A stretch of DNA of 64,000 bases from Maritalea myrionectae DSM 19524 (GTDB lineage Bacteria; Pseudomonadota; Alphaproteobacteria; Rhizobiales; Devosiaceae). The notes under the pieces were generated by a model. That model had not been told where the DNA came from and ran no database searches. It saw only the letters and a list, made by a program, of their open reading frames with translations. Position numbers and translations under genes: made by a program. Location of the stretch: the NCBI RefSeq assembly GCF_000423365.1, contig NZ_AUHV01000003.1, positions 806,001-870,000 of the forward strand, in the 5' to 3' direction. Shown here one piece after another: positions 37,632 to 46,036 of the stretch (position 1 is the first letter of the stretch; every line of letters starts with the position of its first letter).

Positions 37632-38444
37632 TCAGCCCAGCTCAATCAGATTTATTTCAGGCGGCACCCCAAAGCGCAACGGCAAAACCGAATAGCCCAA
37701 GCCGCCCGAGACAATCAAATGCCGGTCATCTTCCACCACATGCCCATAAGCATATTGATTGCCATAGCGCGAGGGCACTGCTGGGGAACGATCCCGCACC
37801 CGCACTTGCCCGCCATGCGTATGCCCGCTCAAAGTCACCGACACACGGCTTGGGACTTTCGGGAAAATATCCGGTTCGTGCGCCATCAGCACGATCGGTT
37901 CATCATTGGTCACTTGCGCCAAAGTGCCGTCCAGATCATCCAATCCAACCACGCCACGGCGAGGAATGCGCCGATTGGACAGCAAGGCCAATTGGCTCTC
38001 TAAACCGGCCAGCCAAAATCCATGGCCATCTTTTTCAAACCGAACCGCCTCGTTGCTGTAAACTTTAATGCCCACCTCTTCGAGCGCGTTGCCCGCCATG
38101 GTGGGGCCGCCACGGCGCGCTTGCGCCTGCAAATCTTCCCACCAATCATGATTGCCCAACACAGCATGAACACCCAACGGGGCCTTCAATTGCGCCAAGG
38201 ATTCGGCCCAATGATTGTGCGGCAAGCTTTTGAACATCAAATGCATGCCCGACAGATAATCACCCAACAGCAGTACAATATCGGGCTTCAAGGCATTGGC
38301 GCGCGCAACAATTTTGTCAATCCGCGGCACGTTCATCCACGCGGTGCACGCGTGAATATCCGCCAGCACCACAATGCGGAGCCGAAAGCCCTTCGGCCAG
38401 TCTTTTGGCGTGAGTTGATCATGCTGTACGTGCAAACGAACCAT
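37632..38444 (-). CDS. calcineurin-like metallophosphoesterase
   Basis: Enzyme of 270 aa with the full metal-ligand series: LADIH, GDY, GNHDWW, MAHEPD and SGHTHGGQ. The order resembles YaeI/LpxG-like phosphodiesterases. Unlike many of those it lacks an N-terminal membrane helix, so the protein appears cytosolic. A lipid-A or nucleotide substrate is possible but not shown. It lies between ruvB and the Nudix pair on the same strand. Confidence 0.85.
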   Translation of the reverse strand: MVRLHVQHDQLTPKDWPKGFRLRIVVLADIHACTAWMNVPRIDKIVARANALKPDIVLLLGDYLSGMHLMFKSLPHNHWAESLAQLKAPLGVHAVLGNHDWWEDLQAQARRGGPTMAGNALEEVGIKVYSNEAVRFEKDGHGFWLAGLESQLALLSNRRIPRRGVVGLDDLDGTLAQVTNDEPIVLMAHEPDIFPKVPSRVSVTLSGHTHGGQVRVRDRSPAVPSRYGNQYAYGHVVEDDRHLIVSGGLGYSVLPLRFGVPPEINLIELG

Positions 38445-38512
38445 AAAGGCCTTCCAATCGCGTGTCCGGGTGGCCCCATCATCGCAAACAATCAGGCACC
38501 AATAGGGCGAGC

Positions 38513-39562
38513 TTAGTCCTCGCCCTTCTCTTCTTCAAACAAGCTGGCTTGAACGCCGATAAAGCCTTGCGGCACACCCATATTCAAATGCTGGAACGCA
38601 TGGGCCGTCAGCATACGTCCGCGCGGGGTGCGTTGGATAAATCCCTGCTGAATAAGATAAGGCTCCACGATTTCTTCCACCGCATCGCGTGGTTCCGACA
38701 ATGCGGCCGCAATGGTTTCAATGCCCACAGGGCCGCCGCCATAATTGGTGGCGATGGTGCCCAGATAGCGCCGATCGAGCTGGTCCAATCCCCGTGCATC
38801 CACGTCCAACCGCCCCAGCGCCTTGTCAGCCACGGGCGCGTTGATCTCCGCCACATCATCTACTTGCGCAAAATCAGCCACACGCCGCAGCAAGCGACCA
38901 GCGATCCGAGGCGTGCCGCGTGAACGACGGGCAATTTCCATCGCCCCATCTTCGCTCATCCCGACGCCCAAAAGCCGTGCCCCACGGCGCACAATTTTCA
39001 CCAGTTCTTCCGGCGTATAAAATTGCAACCGAACCGGAATGCCAAAACGGTCACGCAAGGGCGTGGTCAACAGGCCCGCTCGCGTTGTTGCGGCCACCAG
39101 CGTGAACTTGGCCAAATCAATCCGCACCGAACGCGCCGCCGGCCCTTCGCCAATGATCAGGTCGAGCTGAAAATCTTCCATGGCGGGATAAAGCACTTCT
39201 TCCACTTGCGGGTTGAGGCGATGAATCTCGTCAATAAACAACACATCGCGCTCTTCCAAATTGGTGAGCAGCGCCGCCAGATCCCCAGCTTTCGAAATCA
39301 CCGGGCCGGAGGTGGCGCGAAAGCCAACGCCCAATTCCTTCGCCACAATCTGCGCCAATGTGGTTTTGCCCAAGCCCGGCGGGCCGACAAACAACACATG
39401 GTCCAGCGCCGTGCCGCGCTTTTTGGCGGCATCGATAAAGACCTGCAAATTCTCGCGCGCCTTTTCCTGCCCCACAAAGTCGTTGAACAAGGAGGGTCGA
39501 AGGCTGACGTCTAGCTCGTCCGGCTTTGGATTTTCAATATTTCGAACTTCACTATCCGACAT
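38513..39562 (-). CDS. ruvB: Holliday junction helicase RuvB
   Basis: AAA+ motor of 349 aa that drives branch migration with RuvA. Walker [13 protein letters not shown], Walker [11 protein letters not shown], sensor [15 protein letters not shown] and the C-terminal winged-helix region (RTPRGRMLT) are all present. Normally it follows ruvA directly; here two membrane genes and a ruvA fragment intervene. Confidence 0.97.
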   Translation of the reverse strand: MSDSEVRNIENPKPDELDVSLRPSLFNDFVGQEKARENLQVFIDAAKKRGTALDHVLFVGPPGLGKTTLAQIVAKELGVGFRATSGPVISKAGDLAALLTNLEERDVLFIDEIHRLNPQVEEVLYPAMEDFQLDLIIGEGPAARSVRIDLAKFTLVAATTRAGLLTTPLRDRFGIPVRLQFYTPEELVKIVRRGARLLGVGMSEDGAMEIARRSRGTPRIAGRLLRRVADFAQVDDVAEINAPVADKALGRLDVDARGLDQLDRRYLGTIATNYGGGPVGIETIAAALSEPRDAVEEIVEPYLIQQGFIQRTPRGRMLTAHAFQHLNMGVPQGFIGVQASLFEEEKGED

Positions 39563-39607
39563 AAAAAAGGATCACCATTTTCAAAACGCGCATTTTGCCC
39601 GCAATTT

Positions 39608-40144
39608 TCAGTCCCGTTTGGCCGTTGGGCTGGCCAACATCCAAATCACCTGCGCCCAAACAAACGACACCGCTGTGCCCGCTATAACGCTTAGCACCAG
39701 ACTAAACAAGATTTGCACCACACCAACCGAACTAACACTTTGGCTGAGCAACACCATTAAGATAGCGACAACCGCCAACCCATAAAGGCCGCCCGCGATC
39801 ACCGCGCGACGCATAAACGTGCTGCGCATCAAGGCCCGCCCTTTGCCGACTGCGCGCGCGTAGCTACCCAAAGCCACTAGACTAAACGGCAGAGCAGCCA
39901 CGCCCAAGACCAGCGCAAATCCAAGCCCCCGTGCCAACTGCACCCAATAGCCCGACACGGTGGGATTGGAGAGCGCGCGCCCAATATCGGAAAAGCCAAA
40001 CAGAATGACCAATAATAACGCACTGCCCAATGGCCCTGCCACAGCGCTGATCCACAAAAACCGCACCGCTTTGTCCTGCGGTGACTTCTCTTTCGGTTCT
40101 TCCTTGCGCTTTGGCGGCGGTTGGAATTTTACCACATTGCTCAA
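39608..40144 (-). CDS. four-helix membrane protein B in the ruv operon, unknown function
   Basis: Protein of 178 aa with a Lys/Pro-rich cytosolic N-terminus and four hydrophobic helices (about 28-50, 69-92, 114-134, 143-170). It shares with the 40230 protein the helix-1 pattern W-[IV]-S-x2-AGP-x2-SA, the helix-2 pattern LxLG-x-[AC]-ALP, and helix spacing, so they are diverged paralogues. No family is recognised. The start is TTG at 40144, 8 nt after AAGGAG; that site lies within the duplicated ruvA fragment. The TTG overlaps the fragment's TGA. Confidence 0.75.
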   Translation of the reverse strand: MSNVVKFQPPPKRKEEPKEKSPQDKAVRFLWISAVAGPLGSALLLVILFGFSDIGRALSNPTVSGYWVQLARGLGFALVLGVAALPFSLVALGSYARAVGKGRALMRSTFMRRAVIAGGLYGLAVVAILMVLLSQSVSSVGVVQILFSLVLSVIAGTAVSFVWAQVIWMLASPTAKRD

Positions 40145-40215
40145 GAGCTCAACTCCTTCTGGCCCATCCGGATCAGTTTTTCGGTGTCCACCACGTGGCC
40201 CTCTTTCGCCACAAT
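40141..40215 (-). repeat. direct repeat of the ruvA 3' end (copy 2)
   Basis: This 75-bp segment matches 40749-40823 at 64 of 75 positions with no indel, offset by 608 bp. The repeat brackets the 40230 membrane gene. It marks a tandem duplication of 'ruvA tail plus membrane gene'. Confidence 0.9.
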
Positions 40216-40227
40216 ACTATCAGTCAT
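40141..40227 (-). pseudogene. duplicated RuvA C-terminal fragment forming an intact 28-codon micro-ORF
   Basis: From 40215 down to 40141 the minus strand repeats the last 25 codons of ruvA including the stop (source 40823-40749) without gaps. Of the 24 amino acids, 20 are identical (IVAKEGHVVDTEKLIRMG against IVAKEGDDVETEKLIRMG). The frame is open, ends in TGA, and begins with ATG at 40227, 2 nt after the stop of the 40230 gene. It ends inside the TTG start of the 39608 gene and supplies its AAGGAG. RuvA's C-terminal domain contacts RuvB; only its last helix is present here. It may be a mere remnant, a coupling element, or a translated peptide. Confidence 0.7.
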
Positions 40228-40229
40228 AT

Positions 40230-40748
40230 CTAGTTGATCCATTTCGCCAGTCGACCCAATGCTAAGAAGATATGACTGGCAACAAAACTCAAAATCGCCC
40301 CCAAAATTGTGCCGATCACAACCGACACAACCATTTCCCCTCTGATAGAGGCAATATCTGGCTTGGACGAAAACAGTTCAAAACCAAAATTGATCATCAC
40401 CGAAAAGAGGAACCCGAAGATGGTGCCAGCCATCGTGGCATTTTGCACGAAAAACGGGCCGGGAAACGTTTCAAATGCCGGAAGGTTTTTGAGCAGTCGC
40501 CACAAAAAGAAGCCACTCACAGGCAGCGCACATGCGCCCAAGGCCAATGAAATAAGGGCGGGCTGAAAAAAAGCGACGGAAAAATAGAACCAGTTTGGCT
40601 CACGCAACAACTGGCTCATGGCACTCCCATTAAACAACATCATCAACAAAAATGCTGAAAAGGATGGTCCCGCGAGCATACTCACCCAGGCAAAAGCGTG
40701 TGGGTGCTTACCCAAATTGCCAGCATCTTGTTGCGCATAATCTGCCAT
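40230..40748 (-). CDS. four-helix membrane protein A in the ruv operon, unknown function
   Basis: Protein of 172 aa with four hydrophobic helices (about 19-40, 58-82, 102-126, 139-164), paralogous to the 39608 protein by motif order and spacing although overall identity is low. No known family or catalytic motif is seen. Its ATG follows the ruvA stop with no gap (TAAATG), and AAGGAG inside the ruvA tail lies 12 nt upstream, so translation is probably coupled to ruvA. Its role in an operon for junction resolution is unexplained. Confidence 0.75.
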   Translation of the reverse strand: MADYAQQDAGNLGKHPHAFAWVSMLAGPSFSAFLLMMLFNGSAMSQLLREPNWFYFSVAFFQPALISLALGACALPVSGFFLWRLLKNLPAFETFPGPFFVQNATMAGTIFGFLFSVMINFGFELFSSKPDIASIRGEMVVSVVIGTILGAILSFVASHIFLALGRLAKWIN

Positions 40749-41366
40749 TTAGGAGCTCAACTCCTTAAGCCCCATCCGGATTAGCTTTTCGGTTTCCACA
40801 TCGTCGCCCTCTTTCGCCACAATGCGGGCAACGGCGGCGCTGGCTTGTGCTTGCGCATAGCCCAAATTGGTGAGCGCTGAAACGGCGTCAGCGATATTGC
40901 CTGTGGCCACGCCTTCGCCCAGCGCTTCTTGCAACCCGTGCACGCCCGCATCAATGGCACCGCCAACAGGGGCCTTGCCTTTTAGCTCGGAAACAATCCG
41001 CTGCGCCACTTTGGGGCCAACCCCAGGGGCGCGGCCCACCATGGCCTTGTCCTGCAAGGCGATTGAGGATGACAATTCGGAGGCGGACAGGGTGGACAAG
41101 ATGGCCAAGGCCACCTTTGCGCCAACGCCCTGCACGGTCATCAACAATAGGAACCATTGCTTCTCACTCTCCGAGATAAAGCCGAACAGCTTGAGCTGAT
41201 CTTCGCGCACATAGGTTTCGATGAACAGGGCCACCGCTTCGCCCTTGGCAGGCATGGCCGTCAGTGTGCGGCCCGAACAGTGAGCCTCATAGCAAACGCC
41301 ATTCACATCGATCAGCGCCTTGTCATCCGCAACGCTTTCCACCAAGCCTTTAAGCTTCCCGATCAT
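40749..41366 (-). CDS. ruvA: Holliday junction DNA helicase subunit RuvA
   Basis: Junction-binding protein of 205 aa: an N-terminal OB-fold starting MIGKLKGLVES, two helix-hairpin-helix motifs (VQGVGAKVALAIL and APGVGPKVAQRIVSELK), and a C-terminal RuvB-binding domain. It overlaps ruvC by 4 bp (ATGA). Its last 75 bp are duplicated at 40141-40215. Confidence 0.97.
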   Translation of the reverse strand: MIGKLKGLVESVADDKALIDVNGVCYEAHCSGRTLTAMPAKGEAVALFIETYVREDQLKLFGFISESEKQWFLLLMTVQGVGAKVALAILSTLSASELSSSIALQDKAMVGRAPGVGPKVAQRIVSELKGKAPVGGAIDAGVHGLQEALGEGVATGNIADAVSALTNLGYAQAQASAAVARIVAKEGDDVETEKLIRMGLKELSS

Positions 41367-41872
41367 AGACTTGCCTCTCTCCGATTAAGCGCTGGGCGAT
41401 GATGCGCATGCGCCACCGCAATCGCCAACGCATCCGCCGCGTCGGCATTGTTAAACTTGGCCGTGGGCATCAACACTTTAATCATCATTTGGATTTGTTT
41501 TTTATCCGCATGGCCAGCGCCAACAACAGATTTTTTGACCGCGTTCGCCGCATATTCGCCCACGCGCAAACCACATGAGGCGGGCGCCAGCAAGCAAACG
41601 CCCCGCGCCTGCCCCAACAATAGCGCCGAGCGCGGCCCCGCATTCACAAAGGTCTCTTCAACCGCCGCTTCATCCGGATGATATTCTTCAATCAATTTTT
41701 TGATTTCATCATGAAGGCAAAGGAGCCGTTTGCTGAGTTCTTCATCAGTTGGTGGCTTAATGCAGCCGGAAGCGACAAATTTGAGCCGATTGCCCTCAGT
41801 GTCGATCACGCCCCAACCGGTGTTGCGCAGGCCCGGGTCCAACCCCAAAATTCGAATAGAATGTGCGCTCAC
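41363..41872 (-). CDS. ruvC: crossover junction endodeoxyribonuclease RuvC
   Basis: Holliday-junction resolvase of 169 aa. Acidic active-site residues lie in GLDPGLRNTGWGV, VEETFVN and DAADALAIAVAHAH. It starts the ruvCAB genes. A terminator for the upstream copper gene lies just before it, so its promoter should be in the short 41873-41893 interval or overlap the hairpin region. I see no LexA box of the alphaproteobacterial type. Confidence 0.96.
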   Translation of the reverse strand: MSAHSIRILGLDPGLRNTGWGVIDTEGNRLKFVASGCIKPPTDEELSKRLLCLHDEIKKLIEEYHPDEAAVEETFVNAGPRSALLLGQARGVCLLAPASCGLRVGEYAANAVKKSVVGAGHADKKQIQMMIKVLMPTAKFNNADAADALAIAVAHAHHRPALNRREASL

Positions 41873-41893
41873 CGCCGCCCCATTTCATGAATC

Positions 41894-41923
41894 AAAAACG
41901 GCGCACACCCAATGTGCACGCCG
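41894..41923 (-). terminator. rho-independent terminator of the PCuAC gene
   Basis: Minus-strand arms CGGCGTGCACA and TGTGCGCCG pair with a 2-nt bulge around loop TTGGG and are followed by TTTTT. A second inverted repeat, CAAGTCAG/CTGACTTG (41955-41985), lies between it and the PCuAC stop. Confidence 0.75.
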
Positions 41924-41993
41924 CTTTAGTTTGAACATGTTCTTGTTCTGTACGCAAGTCAGTTCAATACAATTGCGCTGACTTGTGCAAGTT

Positions 41994-42494
41994 TTAGTTG
42001 TTCGAATGATCCATAGATGGCGCGCCCAAAGGTGCTGCCGCGAACATCACATCAACCGTGCCAACGTTCACAAACTCCAAGCTGATGCGCACCATATCGC
42101 CCTCAGCGATGGTTTTGTTCAAGCCCATCATCATGATGTGAAACCCACCCGGCTTCAGCTCAACAGTCTCACCTGCAGGCAGAGCGAGGCCATCTTCAAG
42201 TTGCTGCATTTTCATGACGCCGTCCTTCATGCTCATTTCATGAATTTCGACTTTGGCGGCGACCTCGGATGATGCAGCGATCAAGCGATCCGCTTCACCA
42301 CCTGTGTTGGTGACCATCAAAAACGCCCCACCCGCTTTTGCACCGTTAGGTGTTGCGCGTGTCCAGGCATTCTCAATTTTGATGTCGCCCGCCATCACCA
42401 TTTGCGCATGTTCAGCAAAGCTGGGGAAAGCGAAACTGGCAACAAGTGTCAGGGCGGCGATGATGGTGGCGATAGGTTTCAAGATATTTATCAT
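41994..42494 (-). CDS. periplasmic copper chaperone PCu(A)C
   Basis: Secreted protein of 166 aa: the signal peptide ends ...SFAEHA. The copper-binding pattern is complete: HEMSM, MKM about ten residues later, then HIMMM after roughly 21 residues, the H-M(X10)M(X21)H-x-M signature. PCu(A)C delivers Cu(I) to the CuA/CuB centres of cytochrome oxidase. The His/Met-rich tail (MDHSNN) may add binding. The start ATG at 42494 has AGGA 5 nt upstream. It pairs with the upstream DUF2946-like gene. Confidence 0.9.
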   Translation of the reverse strand: MINILKPIATIIAALTLVASFAFPSFAEHAQMVMAGDIKIENAWTRATPNGAKAGGAFLMVTNTGGEADRLIAASSEVAAKVEIHEMSMKDGVMKMQQLEDGLALPAGETVELKPGGFHIMMMGLNKTIAEGDMVRISLEFVNVGTVDVMFAAAPLGAPSMDHSNN

Positions 42495-42534
42495 TTTAGT
42501 CCTCATAGATTTGATTTGAATTGTTGGGTCGGAT

Positions 42535-42939
42535 TCAAATCAAAATGGGCGGCGCCCTTTGCGCTTGCGGCTCGAACAGATCGAGGCGCCCGACTTGAGG
42601 TTGAGAATAAAGATTATTGGTATTGCGACCTTGAGGAATCGCAAACTGAAGCACAGGAGCCGCAGATAGATCTGCAAGCGCAAATCCGGCCACTTGCGCC
42701 ATCACGCAAAGGCCGCCATCCCCTTGTGCACCCGCAGGCACAGAGTCATCCTGAACTTCAATCAGGCCATGGGTAGTGCAAAGAATTAGGCCATCTTGAC
42801 CATTGAGCGAAGAAAGCGCCGCCGCATAGCTGGGCAGCATGGCTTGCAACAGCAAAAAAATAGCCAAGGCAACGCTGCGCTCTTTACGATCAAAGCGCGG
42901 CAGCAACTGCTTGGCTATTTCAAATATGCGACGAAACAT
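42535..42939 (-). CDS. DUF2946-like small exported protein
   Basis: Protein of 134 aa with a basic N-terminus, one hydrophobic segment (about 24-42, ending AAALS), two Cys (LILCTTHGL and GLCVMA), and a C-terminus ending RAPPILI. Size, the CTTHG motif and the copper-gene neighbour resemble DUF2946, seen near copper uptake genes; this assignment is from memory. A role in copper handling is inferred from linkage to PCu(A)C. Confidence 0.65.
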   Translation of the reverse strand: MFRRIFEIAKQLLPRFDRKERSVALAIFLLLQAMLPSYAAALSSLNGQDGLILCTTHGLIEVQDDSVPAGAQGDGGLCVMAQVAGFALADLSAAPVLQFAIPQGRNTNNLYSQPQVGRLDLFEPQAQRAPPILI

Positions 42940-42963
42940 CGTTCGTCCTTTGTGATGTGTCAG

Positions 42964-43713
42964 CTATTCCTCTGACAATTTTGCCATGTCTTCGTCAGAC
43001 ATGTCATAATTGACATAGACGTTCTGAACATCATCATCATCTTCTAGCGCATCCATCAACTTAAATAATGTCGCACCCTTTTCCGCGTCGACTGGCGTCA
43101 GATTTTGCGGCTTCCAAATCGGGTTCACTGACTTGGGCTCGCCCAAGCTGGCTTCCAGCGCGGTGGACACATCATTAAGGTCTTCAAAAACGCAATAGAT
43201 GATGTGACCATCTTCGCTCGATTCCACATCATCCGCACCCGCTTCAATCGCCGCTTCCATCACCTTGTCGGCGTCGCCGATTTCGGCGTCATAGGTGATT
43301 TCGCCCATGCGATCGAACATGAAGCCAACTGAGCCGGTTTCGCCCAAAGCGCCGCCATTTTTGGAAAAGATCGCGCGCACATTGGCAGCAGAACGGTTGC
43401 GGTTGTCGGTGAGGGCTTCCACAATGATCGCTACGCCACCCGGGCCATAGCCTTCATAGCGGATTTCATCATAAGTTTCCGCATCGCCGCCGGTCGCTTT
43501 TTTAATCGCCCGTTCAATATTGTCTTTCGGCATCGATTGCGACTTGGCATTGTTCACGGCCAAGCGCAAACGCGGGTTCATGTCTGGATCAGGCATGCCG
43601 CTTTTGGCCGCGACAGTGATCTCTTTCGACAATTTGGAAAACTGCTTCGAGCGCGCCTTATCCTGACGGCCCTTGCGGTGCATAATGTTTTTAAACTTGG
43701 AATGGCCAGCCAT
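42964..43713 (-). CDS. yebC: YebC/PmpR-family regulator
   Basis: TACO1/YebC-family protein of 249 aa. The N-terminus [40 protein letters not shown] and SVGFMFDR are family hallmarks. Members act as transcription regulators or, per recent work on the family, ease translation of proline-rich stretches. The usual yebC-ruvC adjacency is interrupted here by the copper pair. Confidence 0.95.
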   Translation of the reverse strand: MAGHSKFKNIMHRKGRQDKARSKQFSKLSKEITVAAKSGMPDPDMNPRLRLAVNNAKSQSMPKDNIERAIKKATGGDAETYDEIRYEGYGPGGVAIIVEALTDNRNRSAANVRAIFSKNGGALGETGSVGFMFDRMGEITYDAEIGDADKVMEAAIEAGADDVESSEDGHIIYCVFEDLNDVSTALEASLGEPKSVNPIWKPQNLTPVDAEKGATLFKLMDALEDDDDVQNVYVNYDMSDEDMAKLSEE

Positions 43714-43795
43714 GGTCTTACGGACATCCTTCTAATCTTTTGATGATTTTGCGATCCTTATATGGCGTGACGCGGGGAAAATAAAGCCTTTCGGC

Positions 43796-44584
43796 TCAAA
43801 TTTCGCGTTGCCGCCGCCAATCCCAAATAATCAGCGCCACAACAACAAGTTGCAATGGCCATAAAAGCGTGGCGGCCAAATCATTTTCCAAGCTGGGAAA
43901 CACATAATGGCTGAAATTATACATGGTGTGCAAAATCAGCATCGCCCAAATCGAACCGCCTGTGCGCTTATAGAGCCAGGTGAAGAAAAACGAGATCAAT
44001 GTGGTGGACAGCACCAGCCCCCAAATTGGGCGCTCATAATAAAAACTTTGCGCGGGCATAAAAAACAGCGGCAAATGCCATAGCCCCCAGATGAGGCCGA
44101 TCAATATGCTCGCCGCTTCCGGGCCAGTGCGATCCAAAAGTTTCGGCAACAAAATGCCGCGCCACCCAAACTCTTCTTGCAGCGGCCCGCCCAACAGCAG
44201 GATAAAGATAAAAGCGATAAGCAAAAATTGAGGGGCGTCCCACGCCTCGCCCAGCGGTATATTTTCGCCCAACAGCACCGCCGCCCATAAGGCACCGCCA
44301 ATCAAAACCGGAAAAACCAGCAGCATAAAACCGTAATATTTCGCGGCAAATTTCACCTTACCCCCGCGGGCCAGCAGCTGTTTTACACCCGAACCGCCCG
44401 AAAACACCAACGCCGTGACCATGGCCGCAACAAAGGGCCCCCACGCGGCCCATTGGTGTGCCGTTTCAAAGAATGGACCAAGACCAAAAGGCAGGGATTT
44501 GGTTTCAAGATAAACCACATAGGGCCACCACAGCCCCCAACTCCATGCCCATGTCAGGCCCAGAAAAAGTGCTAGTTGCCGCAT
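43796..44584 (-). CDS. CPBP-family intramembrane metalloprotease
   Basis: Membrane protein of 262 aa with about seven helices and the three CPBP (Abi/Rce1-like) motifs: QEEFGWRG, the GLWHLPLFF segment with its catalytic His, and a late HTMYN. The family cleaves prenylated or bacteriocin-like substrates; the target is unknown here. It precedes a 116-bp gap (44585-44700) to the sqr stop in which no gene is seen. Confidence 0.87.
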   Translation of the reverse strand: MRQLALFLGLTWAWSWGLWWPYVVYLETKSLPFGLGPFFETAHQWAAWGPFVAAMVTALVFSGGSGVKQLLARGGKVKFAAKYYGFMLLVFPVLIGGALWAAVLLGENIPLGEAWDAPQFLLIAFIFILLLGGPLQEEFGWRGILLPKLLDRTGPEAASILIGLIWGLWHLPLFFMPAQSFYYERPIWGLVLSTTLISFFFTWLYKRTGGSIWAMLILHTMYNFSHYVFPSLENDLAATLLWPLQLVVVALIIWDWRRQREI

Positions 44585-44700
44585 GTGTTTGTGCCTCCGT
44601 GCACATCAATAGGCTCACTATAGGCAATAGAACCAAAAAGGCCAGCACCCGCCCTGCGGCAAATGCTGACCCATAGATCAGAGCGGCACAACAAAGCCCA

Positions 44701-45987
44701 CTAATCGTCGGTGCGATCCGCTTTCAGCTTATCAATACCCAGCGCTTTCAACGCCCAGTTTTCATAAAATCGTTCGGATTCACCGGACTTGATTTTGCCC
44801 ATGAAATATTTCTCAAACCCGACTTTGGCCATATGCACCCACTTGCCTTGCGAGGCCCAATTGACATTGCGCGGCGGTATTTGGGGTTGCGCCACAAACG
44901 CCACGCCGCTATCGCCAAAATCGGCCAAACAAAATGCGTTCCAAGTTGCCTTGTGGGTGGGTTCTTCGCCTTTCAAAATCTGTCCGAGATTATGGGCCGT
45001 TGCGGTCACCATAGATTCAATCATAAAGCCGGTTTTAGGCACGCCCACGGGCACCGGCGTGGGGCCAATTGGCGGGATGGCGATACACACACCGATTGAA
45101 AAGATATTCTTATATTTCGGGTTGCGCTGATGCTCATCCACAATCACGAACCCTCTGGGGTTGGTGAGGCCCTCAATATTCATAAAGGGCTTAATGCCCC
45201 GAAACGCGGGCAACATCATTGAATATTTAAAGGGCACGTCGGTTTCACCTCGGCTTTCCCCGTCGTCGCCAAAGGTTTCAACGTGCATCACCCCATCTTC
45301 AACAGATTTGATCTTGCTCGATGTCATCCATTTGATGTGCTTGTCGCGCATTTCAGCTTCCAACAAGCCCTTTGTGTTGCCCACACCATCCAGCCCCAAA
45401 TGCCCCACATAGGGCTCGGAAGTGACATAGGTGATCGGCACCTGATCGCGAATTTTGCGCCGCCGCAACTCAGTCTCTAAGATGAACATAAACTCATAAG
45501 CCGGACCAAAGCACGACGCGCCTTGCACCGCGCCGACCACGATTGGCCCGGGATCTTTGCAAAACTCTTCAAACGCTTTGCCTGCATCAACCGCATGTTC
45601 AACATGGCAAACCGATTGGGTAAAACCTTCTGGTCCCAACCCTTCGATCTCGTCAAAAGCCAGTTCTGGTCCCGTCGCGATCACCAGATAATCATAGTCG
45701 ATGACCTGCCCATCAGACAGCTTGAGCCGGTTTTCCTCTGGCTGCAATTCTTCAACGGGGACGGTAATAAAATCGATATTCTTCTTCGCCAAAATCGGCG
45801 CCAAATCGATCTCGATATCATTCCGTTTGCGCCAATTGACGGCCACCCATGGGTTGGAGGGGACAAAATGATATTTGGGGTCTTTTGTCACCACCGTGAT
45901 CTTATGATCAGTGCCCACCTGGTCTTTTAATTCATAGGCCATTATCGAGCCGCCTAAGCCGGCGCCCATCACAACAATATGTGCCAT
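44701..45987 (-). CDS. sqr: sulfide:quinone oxidoreductase (type I)
   Basis: Membrane-peripheral flavoprotein of 428 aa that oxidises sulfide and reduces quinone. FAD-binding GAGLGGS is at the N-terminus. The three redox cysteines fall at residues 127 (QSVC), 159 (GASC) and 353 (AFCLADF), the spacing reported for Rhodobacter SQR, and VPKTGFMIE matches the quinone/FAD region. AGGAGAAG precedes the ATG. An ATATAAG-N6-CTTATAT operator at 46017-46036 suggests sulfide-responsive ArsR-type repression. No persulfide dioxygenase or rhodanese is adjacent. Confidence 0.93.
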   Translation of the reverse strand: MAHIVVMGAGLGGSIMAYELKDQVGTDHKITVVTKDPKYHFVPSNPWVAVNWRKRNDIEIDLAPILAKKNIDFITVPVEELQPEENRLKLSDGQVIDYDYLVIATGPELAFDEIEGLGPEGFTQSVCHVEHAVDAGKAFEEFCKDPGPIVVGAVQGASCFGPAYEFMFILETELRRRKIRDQVPITYVTSEPYVGHLGLDGVGNTKGLLEAEMRDKHIKWMTSSKIKSVEDGVMHVETFGDDGESRGETDVPFKYSMMLPAFRGIKPFMNIEGLTNPRGFVIVDEHQRNPKYKNIFSIGVCIAIPPIGPTPVPVGVPKTGFMIESMVTATAHNLGQILKGEEPTHKATWNAFCLADFGDSGVAFVAQPQIPPRNVNWASQGKWVHMAKVGFEKYFMGKIKSGESERFYENWALKALGIDKLKADRTDD

Positions 45988-46016
45988 CTCTCTCTTCTCC
46001 TGGCATCAAAATATTT

Positions 46017-46036
46017 ATATAAGTATTTGCTTATAT
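46017..46036. promoter_or_regulatory. candidate BigR/SqrR-type operator of sqr
   Basis: ATATAAG-TATTTG-CTTATAT, a perfect 7-bp inverted repeat with a 6-bp spacer, lies 30-49 bp upstream of the sqr ATG in an AT-rich promoter-like stretch. ArsR-family persulfide sensors bind AT-rich palindromes of this kind; the repressor gene itself is not nearby. Confidence 0.5.

Noticed and set aside
41925-41990. GAACATGTTC and GTTCTTGTTC before ruvC as a LexA/SOS box
   Set aside because: Alphaproteobacterial LexA sites have GAAC or GTTC repeats seven bases apart; here the spacings are two or eight. No other SOS signature is present.
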